A stretch of 39,844 bases of DNA from Thermogemmatispora sp. (GCF_019683755.1 NZ_JADGHT010000006.1:1-39844), one strand, 5' to 3'; counted from the first letter of the stretch, positions 29,181-37,710 are shown. Notes: generated by a model from the sequence alone, not told the origin. Program-made: numbers and translations.

Positions 29181-29373
29181 TCACTGCACCATTCAAGCAG
29201 ATAATTGTGACTGGGTCCTCTCCCTCCACCTTCTTCGAGGGTCACGCCTCCCCACTATCGCCGTCGCCATCGCGCAGGCTGGGCCTGGTTCCAAGCGCTA
29301 GGGCATAGCAAGGTAGCGAGTGAGAGGGATAACGGCCGCCCTGCTGTCACGCTAGAAGCCAGCATATGGACTC

Positions 29374-29402
29374 ATGATATGCCCGGAGCGGCTTGCCGTC
29401 AA
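29374..29402 (-). promoter_or_regulatory. Promoter candidate for rnhA
   Basis: On the minus strand TTGACG (29402-29397), 17-bp spacer, TATCAT (29379-29374). The -35 overlaps a small GGCTTG / CAAGCC hairpin (29390-29405). Leader to GTG 29180 about 187 nt. Confidence 0.42.
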
Positions 29403-29431
29403 GCCAGCTAGCCCTCGCTTTCTCTCCTTGT

Positions 29432-30022
29432 TCAGCGCAAGAGTCCCGCCAGCGCTTCCAGCAAACCCAGCCCCAGCGTGGCAAGTAGCAACGACCAGGA
29501 CGGCGGGACGCTGGCCCGCCGCTGCCTTATTCTCAAGGCCAGCTCAGGAGGGGGATTAAACCACTGGCGCGCTGCTGGCTGATGCAACCCCCAGATAATG
29601 AGCGGCGAGAGTCCTACCAGCGTCACCAACGTCACTAGCGGCCAATAGTTACCGCGACGCGCATCCAGCCAGAGCGTATAGACCCCGGCCAGCCCGGCCA
29701 GGGCAAGCAGCGTATTGAGAGCTACCTGCACATGGCGCGCCCAGACCAGACCCCGTCGCATTCCTTCACCGCACAGCGCCAAGAGCAGCGCGAAAGGTAG
29801 GGCCGAGAGCAGAGAGAGCAGGGTGTTAAGCGCAGGCGAAAGCCAGGGAAGGCTTAACGCTGGCGGTTGCCGCAGCCAGCGCGCCAGGAGCGGCATCGTC
29901 AGAAGTTGCACCAGCAGGCTCCAATCGAAGAGCACTGCCAGCACCACCATTCGTGGAGGCCGCAATAACTCCTCCACTCTCTGAACACCGGATCTCTCCG
30001 GGCCAGTGAACTTCTCCTTCAC
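29432..30022 (-). CDS. Multi-span membrane protein, function unknown
   Basis: A 196-residue protein with an N-terminal cytoplasmic head (~1-27), then about five hydrophobic segments ('VVLAVLFDWSLLVQLLTMPLLARWL', 'ALNTLLSLLSALPFALLLALCG', 'VALNTLLALAGLAGVYTLWL', 'WPLVTLVTLVGLSPLIIWGL', C-terminal 'SWSLLLATLGLGLLEALAGLL'). No family is recognised. GTG at 30022 is chosen because AAAGGAGG lies eight bases upstream; a TTG 38 codons earlier lacks one. The start codon lies inside a perfect 9-bp stem (30002-30026), so translation may depend on that hairpin. Its genes are transcribed after transketolase on the same strand with a possible terminator between. Confidence 0.72.
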   Translation of the reverse strand: MKEKFTGPERSGVQRVEELLRPPRMVVLAVLFDWSLLVQLLTMPLLARWLRQPPALSLPWLSPALNTLLSLLSALPFALLLALCGEGMRRGLVWARHVQVALNTLLALAGLAGVYTLWLDARRGNYWPLVTLVTLVGLSPLIIWGLHQPAARQWFNPPPELALRIRQRRASVPPSWSLLLATLGLGLLEALAGLLR

Positions 30023-30026
30023 TGGC
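30002..30026 (-). promoter_or_regulatory. Hairpin occluding a GTG start codon
   Basis: GCCAGTGAA (30002-30010) and TTCACTGGC (30018-30026), 7-nt loop. The GTG (30022-30020) is in the upstream arm on the mRNA. The AAAGGAGG site lies just outside the stem. Confidence 0.5.
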
Positions 30027-30135
30027 GCCTCCTCCTTTGGGTCCGCCCGATGCCTCAACCTTCTGGCCCAGTGCAGTGCAGTCCAAAGCTGCTCGTCCGG
30101 CTCCTCAATTGGCTGAAGCAGTAGCCGGACGAGCA

Positions 30136-30173
30136 ATCTGGCTTGCCCTGGCCTGCTGCCAAGCCAGCCAGAT
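30136..30173 (-). terminator. Possible terminator after transketolase
   Basis: ATCTGGCT / AGCCAGAT arms (30136-30143, 30166-30173), and alternatively CTGGCTTG / CAAGCCAG (30138-30145, 30160-30167), form overlapping hairpins 17 bases past the transketolase stop. No T-tract. Confidence 0.3.
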
Positions 30174-30189
30174 GAAACGATGGCGATAG

Positions 30190-32055
30190 CTAGCTATGGA
30201 TCAGAGCCTTAACCGCCTGAGCGATATGGTGGGCATCGATACCAGCTTCCTCTAGCTGCTCCGCAGGCTTGGCCGAGCCGGGCATCTCCTGGACAGCCAG
30301 TTTGACTACACGCGGCAAGGGACCAGCGCGCTGCGTAAAAGCCTCTAGTACGGCCTCACCTAGACCGCCCTCCGGCCAATGATCCTCCACCGTCACGATG
30401 CGCTGCTTGGTCTCATCAGCCGCCTGGAAAAGGGTCTCCTCATCGATCGGTTTCACCGAGTAGGCATCGATCACGCGCACCAGGATGCCCTCGGACTTGA
30501 GGTACTCATAAGCCTTCAGGGCCTCATGGACCGTGATACCCGCCGCCACGATTGTGGCCTGATCGTTCTCAGAACGGCGTAGAACCTTGCTGCCCCCAAT
30601 GGGGAATTCATCATCGGGGCTATAGATCACGGGCGTCTTCTCGCGCGTTGTGCGCAGATAGACGATGCCGCCGTGCTCGGCCATTTGAGCCACCAGTTTC
30701 GCCGTCTGGTTGGCATCGCAAGGATAAAGGACCGTGCTGCCGAAGACAGCACGCATCATGGCCAGGTCTTCCAGACCCATCTGAGAAGGCCCATCCTCAC
30801 CGATCGAAACACCGGCGTGCGAGCCACACAGGCGGATATTGGCCCGAGAGATAGCCCCCATACGGATAAAGTCGTAGGCGCGCGTCAGGAAAGCTGCAAA
30901 GGTCGAAGCGAAGGGAATGCGGCGACAAACGCTCATGGCGATCGCCGTTGCAATCATCTGCTGCTCGGCGATGTATTGCTCAAAGTAGCGCTCGGGATAA
31001 GCCTTAGCGAACTCCTCGGCATAGGTTGAGTTGCTGACCTCGCCATCGAGCGCCACCACATCAGGATAGGCGGCCCCCAAAGCTTTGAGAGCATCACCAT
31101 AGGCCTTGCGCGTCGGCACCTCCTGACCATTGGCGTAGCGGGGCAGCTCCAGGGGCTTGCGCTCACCCGCGCTGGCCGGCTGCAGAGGCTCCGGCTTCTG
31201 GACGGTAAAGGTCTGGCTACGCACATGGGGCAGCTCAGCAAGAGCCTTCTCCTCTTGCTCTTTGCTCAGGGCCTTCCCATGCCAGCCCTCGGCGTTCTCC
31301 AGGAATGAGACCCCTTTGCCCTTGAGCGTGCGAGCGATGATGAGCGTTGGCGCTCCCTCGGCCTTCACAGCCTGAGCATAGGCCCGATCGATCTCCTCGT
31401 AGTTATGCCCATCAATGACTAGCGTCCGCCAACCGAAGGCCTCAGCCCGCTCAGCATAAGCCGCCGTATTCCAGCCAAGCATGGTCTCGCCGCGCTGGCC
31501 CAGGCGATTGCAGTCAAGAATCCCTATCAGGTTATCGAGTTTATAGTGAGCCGCATGCTCGATGGCCTCCCAGATCGAACCTTCAGCCATCTCGCTATCG
31601 CCCAGCAGAACCCAGACGCGATACGGTAGCTTATCCAGATACTTGCCAGCCAGCGCGATGCCGACTCCGATCGGTAAACCCTGACCCAGCGAGCCAGTCG
31701 CCACCTCGACCCAGGGAAGGACCGGTGTCGGATGGCCCTCCAGGCGGCTACCACGCTTGCGCAGAGTCAATAATTCCTCATCGGTGATGGCGCCTGCTGC
31801 CTTGTACATGGCGTAGAGCAGTGGCGCCGCATGGCCCTTGGAGAAAATCAGGTGGTCGTTGTTGGGATGGCGCGGATTCTCGAAATCGTAGCGCAGGTAG
31901 CTGACCAGCAGAACTGCCATCAAATCAGCGGCGGAAAGCGATGAAGTTGGGTGACCCGAGCCCGCCGCCGTGGTACAGCGAATACTATCTACGCGCAACT
32001 GTTGAGCAAGGTTGGTCCATTGCTCAACCTGAGTCTGTGCCTGAGTTGTCGTCAT
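30190..32055 (-). CDS. tkt: Transketolase, animal-type length
   Basis: A 621-residue thiamine-diphosphate enzyme of the non-oxidative pentose phosphate pathway. TPP/Mg motif 'GDSEMAEG' (152-159) with Asn183 and Glu364 in 'IAEQQM' for TPP activation are present, along with 'FSKGHAAPLLYA' (71-82), 'GSLGQGLPIGVG' (121-132), 'STFAAFLTRAYD' and 'GSHAGVSIGEDGPSQM'. It is ~40 residues shorter than E. coli transketolase (~663) and close to vertebrate TKT (623); many blocks match the latter as I recall it. ATG at 32055 follows AGAGGA seven bases upstream. A promoter lies at 32122-32150. The enzyme is complete, cytoplasmic and a homodimer in relatives. Confidence 0.95.
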   Translation of the reverse strand: MTTTQAQTQVEQWTNLAQQLRVDSIRCTTAAGSGHPTSSLSAADLMAVLLVSYLRYDFENPRHPNNDHLIFSKGHAAPLLYAMYKAAGAITDEELLTLRKRGSRLEGHPTPVLPWVEVATGSLGQGLPIGVGIALAGKYLDKLPYRVWVLLGDSEMAEGSIWEAIEHAAHYKLDNLIGILDCNRLGQRGETMLGWNTAAYAERAEAFGWRTLVIDGHNYEEIDRAYAQAVKAEGAPTLIIARTLKGKGVSFLENAEGWHGKALSKEQEEKALAELPHVRSQTFTVQKPEPLQPASAGERKPLELPRYANGQEVPTRKAYGDALKALGAAYPDVVALDGEVSNSTYAEEFAKAYPERYFEQYIAEQQMIATAIAMSVCRRIPFASTFAAFLTRAYDFIRMGAISRANIRLCGSHAGVSIGEDGPSQMGLEDLAMMRAVFGSTVLYPCDANQTAKLVAQMAEHGGIVYLRTTREKTPVIYSPDDEFPIGGSKVLRRSENDQATIVAAGITVHEALKAYEYLKSEGILVRVIDAYSVKPIDEETLFQAADETKQRIVTVEDHWPEGGLGEAVLEAFTQRAGPLPRVVKLAVQEMPGSAKPAEQLEEAGIDAHHIAQAVKALIHS

Positions 32056-32360
32056 CAGCCAATCCTCTTGCCTTCCTAATGTGTGTTGATCGTTCTCTTG
32101 CTACTCGACGGATACTGTTCTATTGTAGGACAACTGCCCCCCCAGGGCAAGCTGATGCTCGCGTCTTCGCTGACTCTGCCGTCTGTAGACGGACCAAGCC
32201 AGGGCGAGCCGCAGGCCGGGGATACCGGCACAAGCCTGTCTGCGCACTGGTCCTTGTGCGGCTACTCTCTCCTGTGAAGAATTATAGTGCTTCCTTGCAC
32301 CGGCTGAGCTGACGCCAATGCCATGCAATGGGGAGCGTGCTGCAGCCACGTCTATGCTTC
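32056..32360. other. Intergenic region before transketolase
   Basis: It holds the tkt promoter (32122-32150). A second minus-strand TATAAT (32286-32281) has no acceptable -35. CACAAG / CTTGTG arms occur near 32230-32258. No gene is credible here. Confidence 0.45.
32122..32150 (-). promoter_or_regulatory. Promoter of transketolase
   Basis: On the minus strand TTGCCC (32150-32145), 17-bp spacer, TACAAT (32127-32122). Leader of ~60 nt. Confidence 0.6.
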
Positions 32361-33431
32361 CTACCGCTCGGCTCCGACATCGCTCTTCACCTCTGCTGTG
32401 GTAGGGGCGGAGGCCATGATCACCACCTTGAGCGCTTCGCCCGGCTGGGCTACCAGGCGAAAGGCTTGCGGCGCCTCGTGCAGAGGAAAGCGATGGGTGA
32501 TCACACTCTCTGCACGGATGCGGCCAGAGGCCAACAGATCGAGCGCCTGGCGCGTCTCATAAGGACCAGCGGAGTAGCTGGTGCGCAATGTGATTTCGCG
32601 GAAGAATAGCTCATTTGGCGTCAGAGGGAGCTGCTCCTCCGGCGGCGGTGGGGCAAAGAACAGGACCGTGCCCCCCGGTCCGACCAGCTCTAAGCCCTGA
32701 TGCATGGCCTGGACTTTTGACGGCGTGACAATGACCACATCGGGCTTGCGTCCCTCATTGGCAGCGAGCACGCGCGGCAGAAGCGGCTCCTCCTGCGGAT
32801 CAAAAGCGAGGTCGGCTCCCGCCTCTAGCGCCCGCTCACGCCGATAGGCAATGGGGTCCACGATCATGACACGCACCGCCCCTCGCAGCCGTGCCAACTG
32901 TGCAAGCAGAATGCCATTGCTGCCTGCCCCCAGAATGAGGACGCGATCACCAGGGCGCAGCATGGCGCGGTCAATACCACGAATACAACAGGCCAGCGGT
33001 TCAATCAGGGTAGCCGCTTCAAACGAGAGCGAGGCGGGGAGCAGCAGTACGTCGCGCTCGACGTTGGGGGCTGGCACCCGAATATACTCGGCTAGGCCGC
33101 CAGGCTCAAGGCGAGTAGCGCGGAAGGTCGGGCACTGCGAGAAGGCACCACGCTGGCAATAGTGGCAGACCATGCAGGGCACATGATGGTGTACAAAAAC
33201 GCGATCGCCGACTTTGAACCGCTCTACGCCTTCCCCGACAGCCTCGACGATACCCACCGGCTCGTGACCTGGATAGAGCGGCGCCCGCGGACGCATATAC
33301 CACTCCATGACATCGCTGGCACAGATGCCGCAGGCCACGAGCCGCACTAATAATTCACCGGGTCCGATGGTCGGCTGCGGCAGCTCCACAACCCGCACAT
33401 CTTGATTGCTATGATACTCAACAGCACGCAT
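32361..33431 (-). CDS. Zinc-dependent alcohol/sorbitol-type dehydrogenase (MDR family)
   Basis: A 356-residue medium-chain dehydrogenase. Catalytic zinc ligands Cys37 ('CGICASD'), His56 and Glu57 ('GHE'); structural zinc cysteines Cys86, Cys89, Cys92 and Cys100; Rossmann 'LILGAGSNGILLAQLARLRGA'; and 'EPLACCIRGIDRA' as in threonine and sorbitol dehydrogenases. It probably oxidises a secondary alcohol or sugar alcohol with NAD; the substrate is unknown. ATG at 33431 begins the typical 'MRAVEY' N-terminus. A GTG at 33458 also reads in frame and overlaps the cupin stop in GTGA, so translational coupling would suggest the longer start; the choice is uncertain by nine codons. The cupin gene is upstream on the same strand. 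Confidence 0.9.
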   Translation of the reverse strand: MRAVEYHSNQDVRVVELPQPTIGPGELLVRLVACGICASDVMEWYMRPRAPLYPGHEPVGIVEAVGEGVERFKVGDRVFVHHHVPCMVCHYCQRGAFSQCPTFRATRLEPGGLAEYIRVPAPNVERDVLLLPASLSFEAATLIEPLACCIRGIDRAMLRPGDRVLILGAGSNGILLAQLARLRGAVRVMIVDPIAYRRERALEAGADLAFDPQEEPLLPRVLAANEGRKPDVVIVTPSKVQAMHQGLELVGPGGTVLFFAPPPPEEQLPLTPNELFFREITLRTSYSAGPYETRQALDLLASGRIRAESVITHRFPLHEAPQAFRLVAQPGEALKVVIMASAPTTAEVKSDVGAER

Positions 33432-33454
33432 AGCGCTTGCTTGCCCCCGCCCGC

Positions 33455-33835
33455 TCACCTTTTGGCCGGGACGACACAGAGGAAGCCGAAAGCTTCGTCG
33501 CCCAAAGCAAAGAATTGATGGATCTCGTTGCCGGGAATATAGATGGCATCGCCCGCGCGGACCTCGTGCTCCTCGTCGCCCAGGCGCAGACGCGCCCGCC
33601 CATGTAGCACATAAACACCATGATCATGGGCATGCTGGTCTAGCGAGGTATGCCCCCCCGGCTGCACAGCAAAATAGCGCAGATGAAAGTTCTGCGCTCC
33701 TTCATCGTTGCCGATCAGGATCTGGCGCGTCGCATCCTTGGCCCGGCTATTCTCCGGCCCATAGGCGCGCACTGGTACGCCTTCCCAGCGTAGCTCTCCA
33801 TGCTCCTGAGACTGGAGACGATGGATGACACCCAT
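33455..33835 (-). CDS. Cupin-domain protein
   Basis: A 126-residue single cupin (beta-barrel). Motif 1 'GGHTSLDQHAHDHGVYVLHG' (60-79) has the metal-type histidines His68, His70 and His72, but the usual glutamate is replaced by valine or tyrosine; motif 2 'GDAIYIPGNEIHQF' gives His106. Such small cupins bind a metal and may be sugar-acid isomerases, dioxygenases or storage proteins; function is open. ATG at 33835 follows AAAGGAG nine bases upstream. The stop overlaps a GTG of the dehydrogenase gene, so the two genes form one transcript and probably act on the same small molecule (inference). Confidence 0.88.
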   Translation of the reverse strand: MGVIHRLQSQEHGELRWEGVPVRAYGPENSRAKDATRQILIGNDEGAQNFHLRYFAVQPGGHTSLDQHAHDHGVYVLHGRARLRLGDEEHEVRAGDAIYIPGNEIHQFFALGDEAFGFLCVVPAKR

Positions 33836-33957
33836 GCCAATCTACTCCTTTTGCACAGCTAACAGCTTAGCAGATCACAAGCAGCTCAGGACAACCATGT
33901 TCATGCTCTGCCTCTCTCCAGCGGCCAGCCATCAACACGCCAGGGGCCAGACAGAGA

Positions 33958-34001
33958 GAGGCCAGGCGGATGAGTCTCTGTCGGTCTGCCGACCTGGCCT
34001 C
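33958..34001 (-). terminator. Nested hairpin after enzyme I gene
   Basis: Outer arms GAGGCCAGG (33958-33966) and CCTGGCCTC (33993-34001), plus an inner GTCGG / CCGAC (33980-33984, 33989-33993). On the minus strand it is followed by a pyrimidine run tctctctgtc. It lies between enzyme I and the cupin gene. Confidence 0.42.
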
Positions 34002-34073
34002 ACTGCCGTCGCCTCTTGACTGGCGGGTCAGAAGCCCTGCTGACCTGGCTTCTGTCATCGCCGCCTGCCCGGC

Positions 34074-35942
34074 CTACGCTATAGATTCTAGCATATGCTG
34101 CAGCTCGCTGGCGGTCTCGGCCTGCAACAGGCGCTGAGCCTGGGCCTGCCAGTAGGCCAGGGGCTGACGTGCAAGCCGCTCCTTAACGGCCAGGAGGGCC
34201 GGCGGGTTCATGCTCAGCTCGCGCACCCCAAGGCCAACGAGGAGCGGGCCAATCAGGGGGTCGCCAGCTAGTTCGCCGCAGACAGCCACCAGGCGCCCAT
34301 GCTGCTGACCGGCCTGCGCAATTTGGGCGATGGCCCGCCAGACCGCCGGCTCCAGGCGCCCGAAGAGGGAGGCCACCCGTCCATTGGTGCGATCGACCGC
34401 CATTACATATTGATAGAGATCATTGGTGCCAATGCTAAAGAAATCCACCTCACGCGCCAGGACATCGGCCATCAAGGCAGCAGCGGGAGTTTCGACCATG
34501 ATGCCCACCGCCGGTTTCGCTTCGAAGTGCAGTCCCTGCCCTTCCAGCTCGGCGAGTGTCGCCTCTGTCACCGCTCGCAGGCGGCGCACTTCCTCGACGG
34601 CGGCAATCATGGGGAACATGATGTGAAGGGTCACTCCCGTGGCCCGGGCAGCACGCAGCAAAGCTCGAAGCTGCTGACGGAGCAGCTCCTCATGGAGCAG
34701 ATGAATGCGCGCCCCACGCAAACCCAAGGCCGGATTGGCTTCGTGCCAGGAGCCGATGAGGGCTGACAGAGCCGGGAAAGGCTTGTCGGCTCCGGCGTCA
34801 AGGGTGCGGGCAATAATGGTCTTGCCCGCTGGCTGCCCAGCCGCAAAGGCACGGAAGAGACGTCTGTAGGCTACCTCTTGCTCCTGTTCATCGGGAAACT
34901 GAGGCCGCCCGCTAAAGAGAAATTCGGTGCGCAGCAGGCCAATGCCTTCAGCCCCAAGCGCCGCAGCCTGCCTGGCTCCTTCTTCATCGCCAACGTTCGC
35001 AAAGATAGCTACCGCTACGCCGTCTGCTGTGGCCCCCGGACGTCCACGCCAGTGCTCGCGTTGCTGTCTCCGTTGCTCCCGCTCATAGTGTTGTTTTTGA
35101 AGATGTTGCTTCAGTTCACGCTCTTGTTCGGGTGTCGGGTTGAGATACAGCAGGCCACTCCCGCCGTCGAGAGCGATGCGCTGGCCAGGGGTGAGTTGGG
35201 CAAAGAGTTCGGGGGCCAGCCCGCTGACCGCAGGGATTTCTAAGGAGCGGGCGATAATGGCGGCGTGGGTTGTGGGGCCCCCAAAGACCGTACAGATACC
35301 AGCTACTAGCTTCGGATCGAGCGTTGCGGTATCGGAGGGGGTAAGATCATCGGCGACGAGAATCACTGGTTCGTGCACACTCTCGGCTTGTGGTAGCAGG
35401 GGAGCGCCGGCGGTCGCTCCGGCTCCAGAGAGCAGGCGCAGCACGCGCCCGGTGGCATCGCGCACGTCGCTGGCGCGCGCCGCGAGCAATTCATCATCAA
35501 GGGCAGCCAGCACTTGGGCATTCTCCTCGGCAACCTCGCGCAAGGCCTGCTCAGCCGGCAGGCCCTCTTGACTGATGCGTTCCAGGGCCGCATCGAGAAT
35601 CTCGGGGTCCTGCAAAATGAGCTGATGGGCCTCAAAAATAGCGGCCTCTTCCTTGCCCACCGTGCGGGCCACCTGGGCAGTCAGGGTCTGTAGCTCGGTC
35701 ATGGCTTGCTCAACCGCTGCCCGCAAGCGCTGCTGTTCCTCGGCTATTTGGTCGGGCTTCAGCCTGCTTTCACGGCTCGCGACCGTTGACTGGGGTTGGG
35801 ACTGCTCTTGTAACGCTGGCGAGCGATAGAGCCAGACAGGCCCAATGGCCAGGCCGGGTGAGAGCGGAACCAGGCGAAGCGGAGCTGACAATGGAGACGG
35901 GGAGAAAGTGGGCGCCTGGGATGTCTGTTGATGCTCAGACAC
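34074..35942 (-). CDS. ptsI: PTS enzyme I (phosphoenolpyruvate-protein phosphotransferase)
   Basis: A 622-residue enzyme that takes phosphate from PEP and passes it to HPr. Phosphorylated His226 in 'GGPTTHAAIIARSLEIPAV', catalytic Cys555 in 'VAVCGELAGDP', and 'GIGLLRTEFLF' are intact. The N-terminal HPr-binding helical part includes 'GKEEAAIFEAHQLILQDPEI'. There is an extra ~20-residue Pro/Ser/Gln N-terminus. GTG at 35942 follows AGGAGG ten bases upstream. No HPr or enzyme II gene is seen nearby, so it may serve a PTS elsewhere or a regulatory or dihydroxyacetone chain. The promoter is at 36070-36098; the next gene is on the opposite strand. Confidence 0.93.
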   Translation of the reverse strand: MSEHQQTSQAPTFSPSPLSAPLRLVPLSPGLAIGPVWLYRSPALQEQSQPQSTVASRESRLKPDQIAEEQQRLRAAVEQAMTELQTLTAQVARTVGKEEAAIFEAHQLILQDPEILDAALERISQEGLPAEQALREVAEENAQVLAALDDELLAARASDVRDATGRVLRLLSGAGATAGAPLLPQAESVHEPVILVADDLTPSDTATLDPKLVAGICTVFGGPTTHAAIIARSLEIPAVSGLAPELFAQLTPGQRIALDGGSGLLYLNPTPEQERELKQHLQKQHYEREQRRQQREHWRGRPGATADGVAVAIFANVGDEEGARQAAALGAEGIGLLRTEFLFSGRPQFPDEQEQEVAYRRLFRAFAAGQPAGKTIIARTLDAGADKPFPALSALIGSWHEANPALGLRGARIHLLHEELLRQQLRALLRAARATGVTLHIMFPMIAAVEEVRRLRAVTEATLAELEGQGLHFEAKPAVGIMVETPAAALMADVLAREVDFFSIGTNDLYQYVMAVDRTNGRVASLFGRLEPAVWRAIAQIAQAGQQHGRLVAVCGELAGDPLIGPLLVGLGVRELSMNPPALLAVKERLARQPLAYWQAQAQRLLQAETASELQHMLESIA

Positions 35943-36069
35943 AGTGACTCAACCTCCTGAAGAATCGCAGCCGCGGATGGTGCCAACCCGGCGGCGGGTA
36001 GGCGATCTAGGCGCGCCGGGCTCTGGGCGCCGCGCGTGGGCATCGGTGCCAAACTGAAATGATGTTCTT

Positions 36070-36098
36070 ATTATCCGGCAAAAATAGCGAGGCTGCAA
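36070..36098 (-). promoter_or_regulatory. Promoter of enzyme I
   Basis: On the minus strand TTGCAG (36098-36093), 17-bp spacer, GATAAT (36075-36070). Leader ~120 nt to GTG 35942. Confidence 0.5.
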
Positions 36099-36215
36099 GA
36101 GCGAGAGTTTCCTGGCTGGTAGCGAGTGCCAGAGCGAGAAGGGAGGTCTTCAATGCAGTGAGCGAGCCGACAGGCTCCCTACGCTGGGGGCAGAGACTCA
36201 GCAGATCTACGCATG

Positions 36216-36245
36216 TTTACAGGCCGTTTACCGGCGGTATATACT
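36216..36245 (+). promoter_or_regulatory. Promoter of the DAGK-like gene
   Basis: TTTACA (36216-36221), 18-bp spacer, TATACT (36240-36245); TATATA (36238-36243) gives a 16-bp spacer. About 45 bases before ATG 36295. Confidence 0.5.
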
Positions 36246-36294
36246 CCTCAGCGAAGCTATCAGGAAGCGACTTTACACCAGTCGGGAGGAACCA

Positions 36295-37368
36295 ATGCCG
36301 GGTAAACGCAAAGCCATTGTCATCCATAGTCCCCACTCCGGGCGAGCGCCGCAGCTTGAAGAGGCCCTGAAGCTCTTGCAAGAGGCGAGTATTGAGCTGG
36401 TCCAGGTCGAGCCAATTACGAGTTTAAACGAATTAGCCCCGCAGGGAGCCAATTGGCGCGCTCAGGGTCTCGACCTAGTCATTGCAGCGGGCGGCGATGG
36501 TCTGGTCGGTGGGGTAATCAGGCATGTTCTCAAAGAGGGGCCGCCGCTGGCCATTCTGCCGTTGGGTACGGCCAATGATACAGCGCGCTCGCTGGCTATT
36601 CCCCAGGACTTGGCCGCTGCCGTTGAGGTGATCGTGGCTGGTCATGAGGCGGCGGTCGACGTCGGCATGGCCCTCCCGGCAGCAACAGCCGCTGCTGACT
36701 CTGAGGCTGAGGCTGTAGAGCACGAGGGTGACTACTTCTGTCATACACTGACCATCGGCCTGAACGTTGAATTTGCTCGTTTGGCAACGAGCAGCGAGAT
36801 GCGGGAGCGTTTCGGCGCCATGACCTACCCAGTGGCGGCCTTCGAAGCACTGCGCTCGCACGAGCCACTCGAGGTAGTTCTACGCTTCGAAGGGCTATTT
36901 GTCCCTTCTGGTGTCGGACAATCCTGCGAGAGTATTTCGCTGCCAGCAGAGCTACGCTGTCAGGTCGTCCAGGTCGCCGTGATCAATGCCCCGATCTTCG
37001 GCGGGCCTTTGCAGTTGAGTATTCCAGGTGCGAGCATCACTGATCACCTGCTCGATATTGTGGTCGTGCAGGGACCTGACTGGAAGGAGATCGCCGGAGC
37101 CATCGGTCAGTTGTTCACCGGCGGCGAGAGCGAGCAGGATGAGAGGGGCGAGGGTTCGGCTCGCCATCCCGCGGAGCTGACAGCTCTTCCCGGCTTGCGT
37201 CACTGGCGAGCCGTTGGGGTTACGATCAGCACACCGGCGGGACCGTGCGAGGTGACGCTTGACGGCGAGGTCAAGGGGAAGACCCCTATCACGGCGCGCA
37301 TCGCTCCCGAGCGCCTGCGTGTCCTGGTGCCATCGACCTGGCAGGCTCAGGGCGCTGAAGCTGGCTGA
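36295..37368 (+). CDS. Diacylglycerol/sphingosine-kinase-like lipid kinase (DAGK catalytic domain)
   Basis: A 357-residue protein of the DAGK-cat family (YegS/DgkB/BmrU class), which transfers phosphate to a lipid or long-chain diol. Motifs: 'IVIHSPHSG' (8-16), GGDG (66-69), 'LPLGTANDTARSL' (88-100; the family has GTGNDFAR, so Thr-Ala instead of Gly) and 'GLNVEFARLATS'. The C-terminal region holds 'GGPLQLSIPGASITDHLLDIVVV' and 'TISTPAGPCEVTLDGEVKGKTPITARI'. It should be cytoplasmic, acting at the membrane. ATG at 36295 follows GGGAGGA. An acidic insertion (about 130-142) and a short tandem GCTGAAGCTGG at the stop are visible. Substrate not known. Confidence 0.9.
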   Translation: MPGKRKAIVIHSPHSGRAPQLEEALKLLQEASIELVQVEPITSLNELAPQGANWRAQGLDLVIAAGGDGLVGGVIRHVLKEGPPLAILPLGTANDTARSLAIPQDLAAAVEVIVAGHEAAVDVGMALPAATAAADSEAEAVEHEGDYFCHTLTIGLNVEFARLATSSEMRERFGAMTYPVAAFEALRSHEPLEVVLRFEGLFVPSGVGQSCESISLPAELRCQVVQVAVINAPIFGGPLQLSIPGASITDHLLDIVVVQGPDWKEIAGAIGQLFTGGESEQDERGEGSARHPAELTALPGLRHWRAVGVTISTPAGPCEVTLDGEVKGKTPITARIAPERLRVLVPSTWQAQGAEAG

Positions 37369-37486
37369 AGCTGGCGAGTGAGCGAGCCTTCAGTTCCGCC
37401 GCCTAGGTAGGAGCGGCTGCCCTCTGCTTTGATTTGAGCGACCGTGGCGGGATGGTGACTTCGCCGGGCCTGGGCGCAGAGAGGTC

Positions 37487-37510
37487 CGCGGCACACGCGC
37501 CGCGTTTCCT
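37487..37510 (+). terminator. Terminator-like GC hairpin
   Basis: CGCGGC / GCCGCG (37487-37492, 37499-37504), 6-nt loop, followed by TTTCCT, ~120 bases after the lipid kinase gene. Confidence 0.42.
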
Positions 37511-37604
37511 TGGCTCTTGTGATACCATAGAGGGAGCGCAGGGAGGCAAGGCCTACAGCACCGCTGCCGCCTGTGGCAGTGGGCTGCTGGTTGTATCTGA
37601 CGGC

Positions 37605-37627
37605 GTCGGCAGTCCCTGCCTGCCGAC
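37605..37627 (+). promoter_or_regulatory. Leader hairpin before BtuF-like gene
   Basis: GTCGGCAG / CTGCCGAC (37605-37612, 37620-37627), perfect 8-bp stem with 7-nt loop, 84 bases before the ATG. Possibly regulatory, with no T-tract. Confidence 0.38.
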
Positions 37628-37710
37628 AAGCTCACGAGAAGAGAGTATTGGCCCGCCCAGGAGCAGCGACGCAACGCTGTCGCCGGCAGAGAAGAAGGGA
37701 GAGAGCAACG

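Larger units (their letters stand above)
35943..36294. other. Divergent intergenic region enzyme I / kinase-like gene
   Basis: Two promoters face apart: minus-strand 36070-36098 and plus-strand 36216-36245. No gene is credible between. Confidence 0.5.
37369..37710. other. Intergenic region kinase / BtuF-like gene
   Basis: It holds a terminator-like hairpin (37487-37510) and a leader hairpin (37605-37627). A cobalamin riboswitch core is not recognisable by eye. No promoter for the next gene is convincing. Confidence 0.45.

Noticed and set aside
32281-32286. Second TATAAT upstream of transketolase on the minus strand
   Set aside because: No acceptable -35 box at 16-18 bp, unlike the promoter at 32122-32150.
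36059-36370. 103-codon plus-strand frame before the lipid kinase gene
   Set aside because: It contains the kinase promoter and overlaps the kinase start in another frame.
37369-37710. Cobalamin riboswitch before the BtuF-like gene
   Set aside because: I looked for the conserved core and B12 box and did not find a match by eye; only local hairpins are visible. A covariance search could reverse this.
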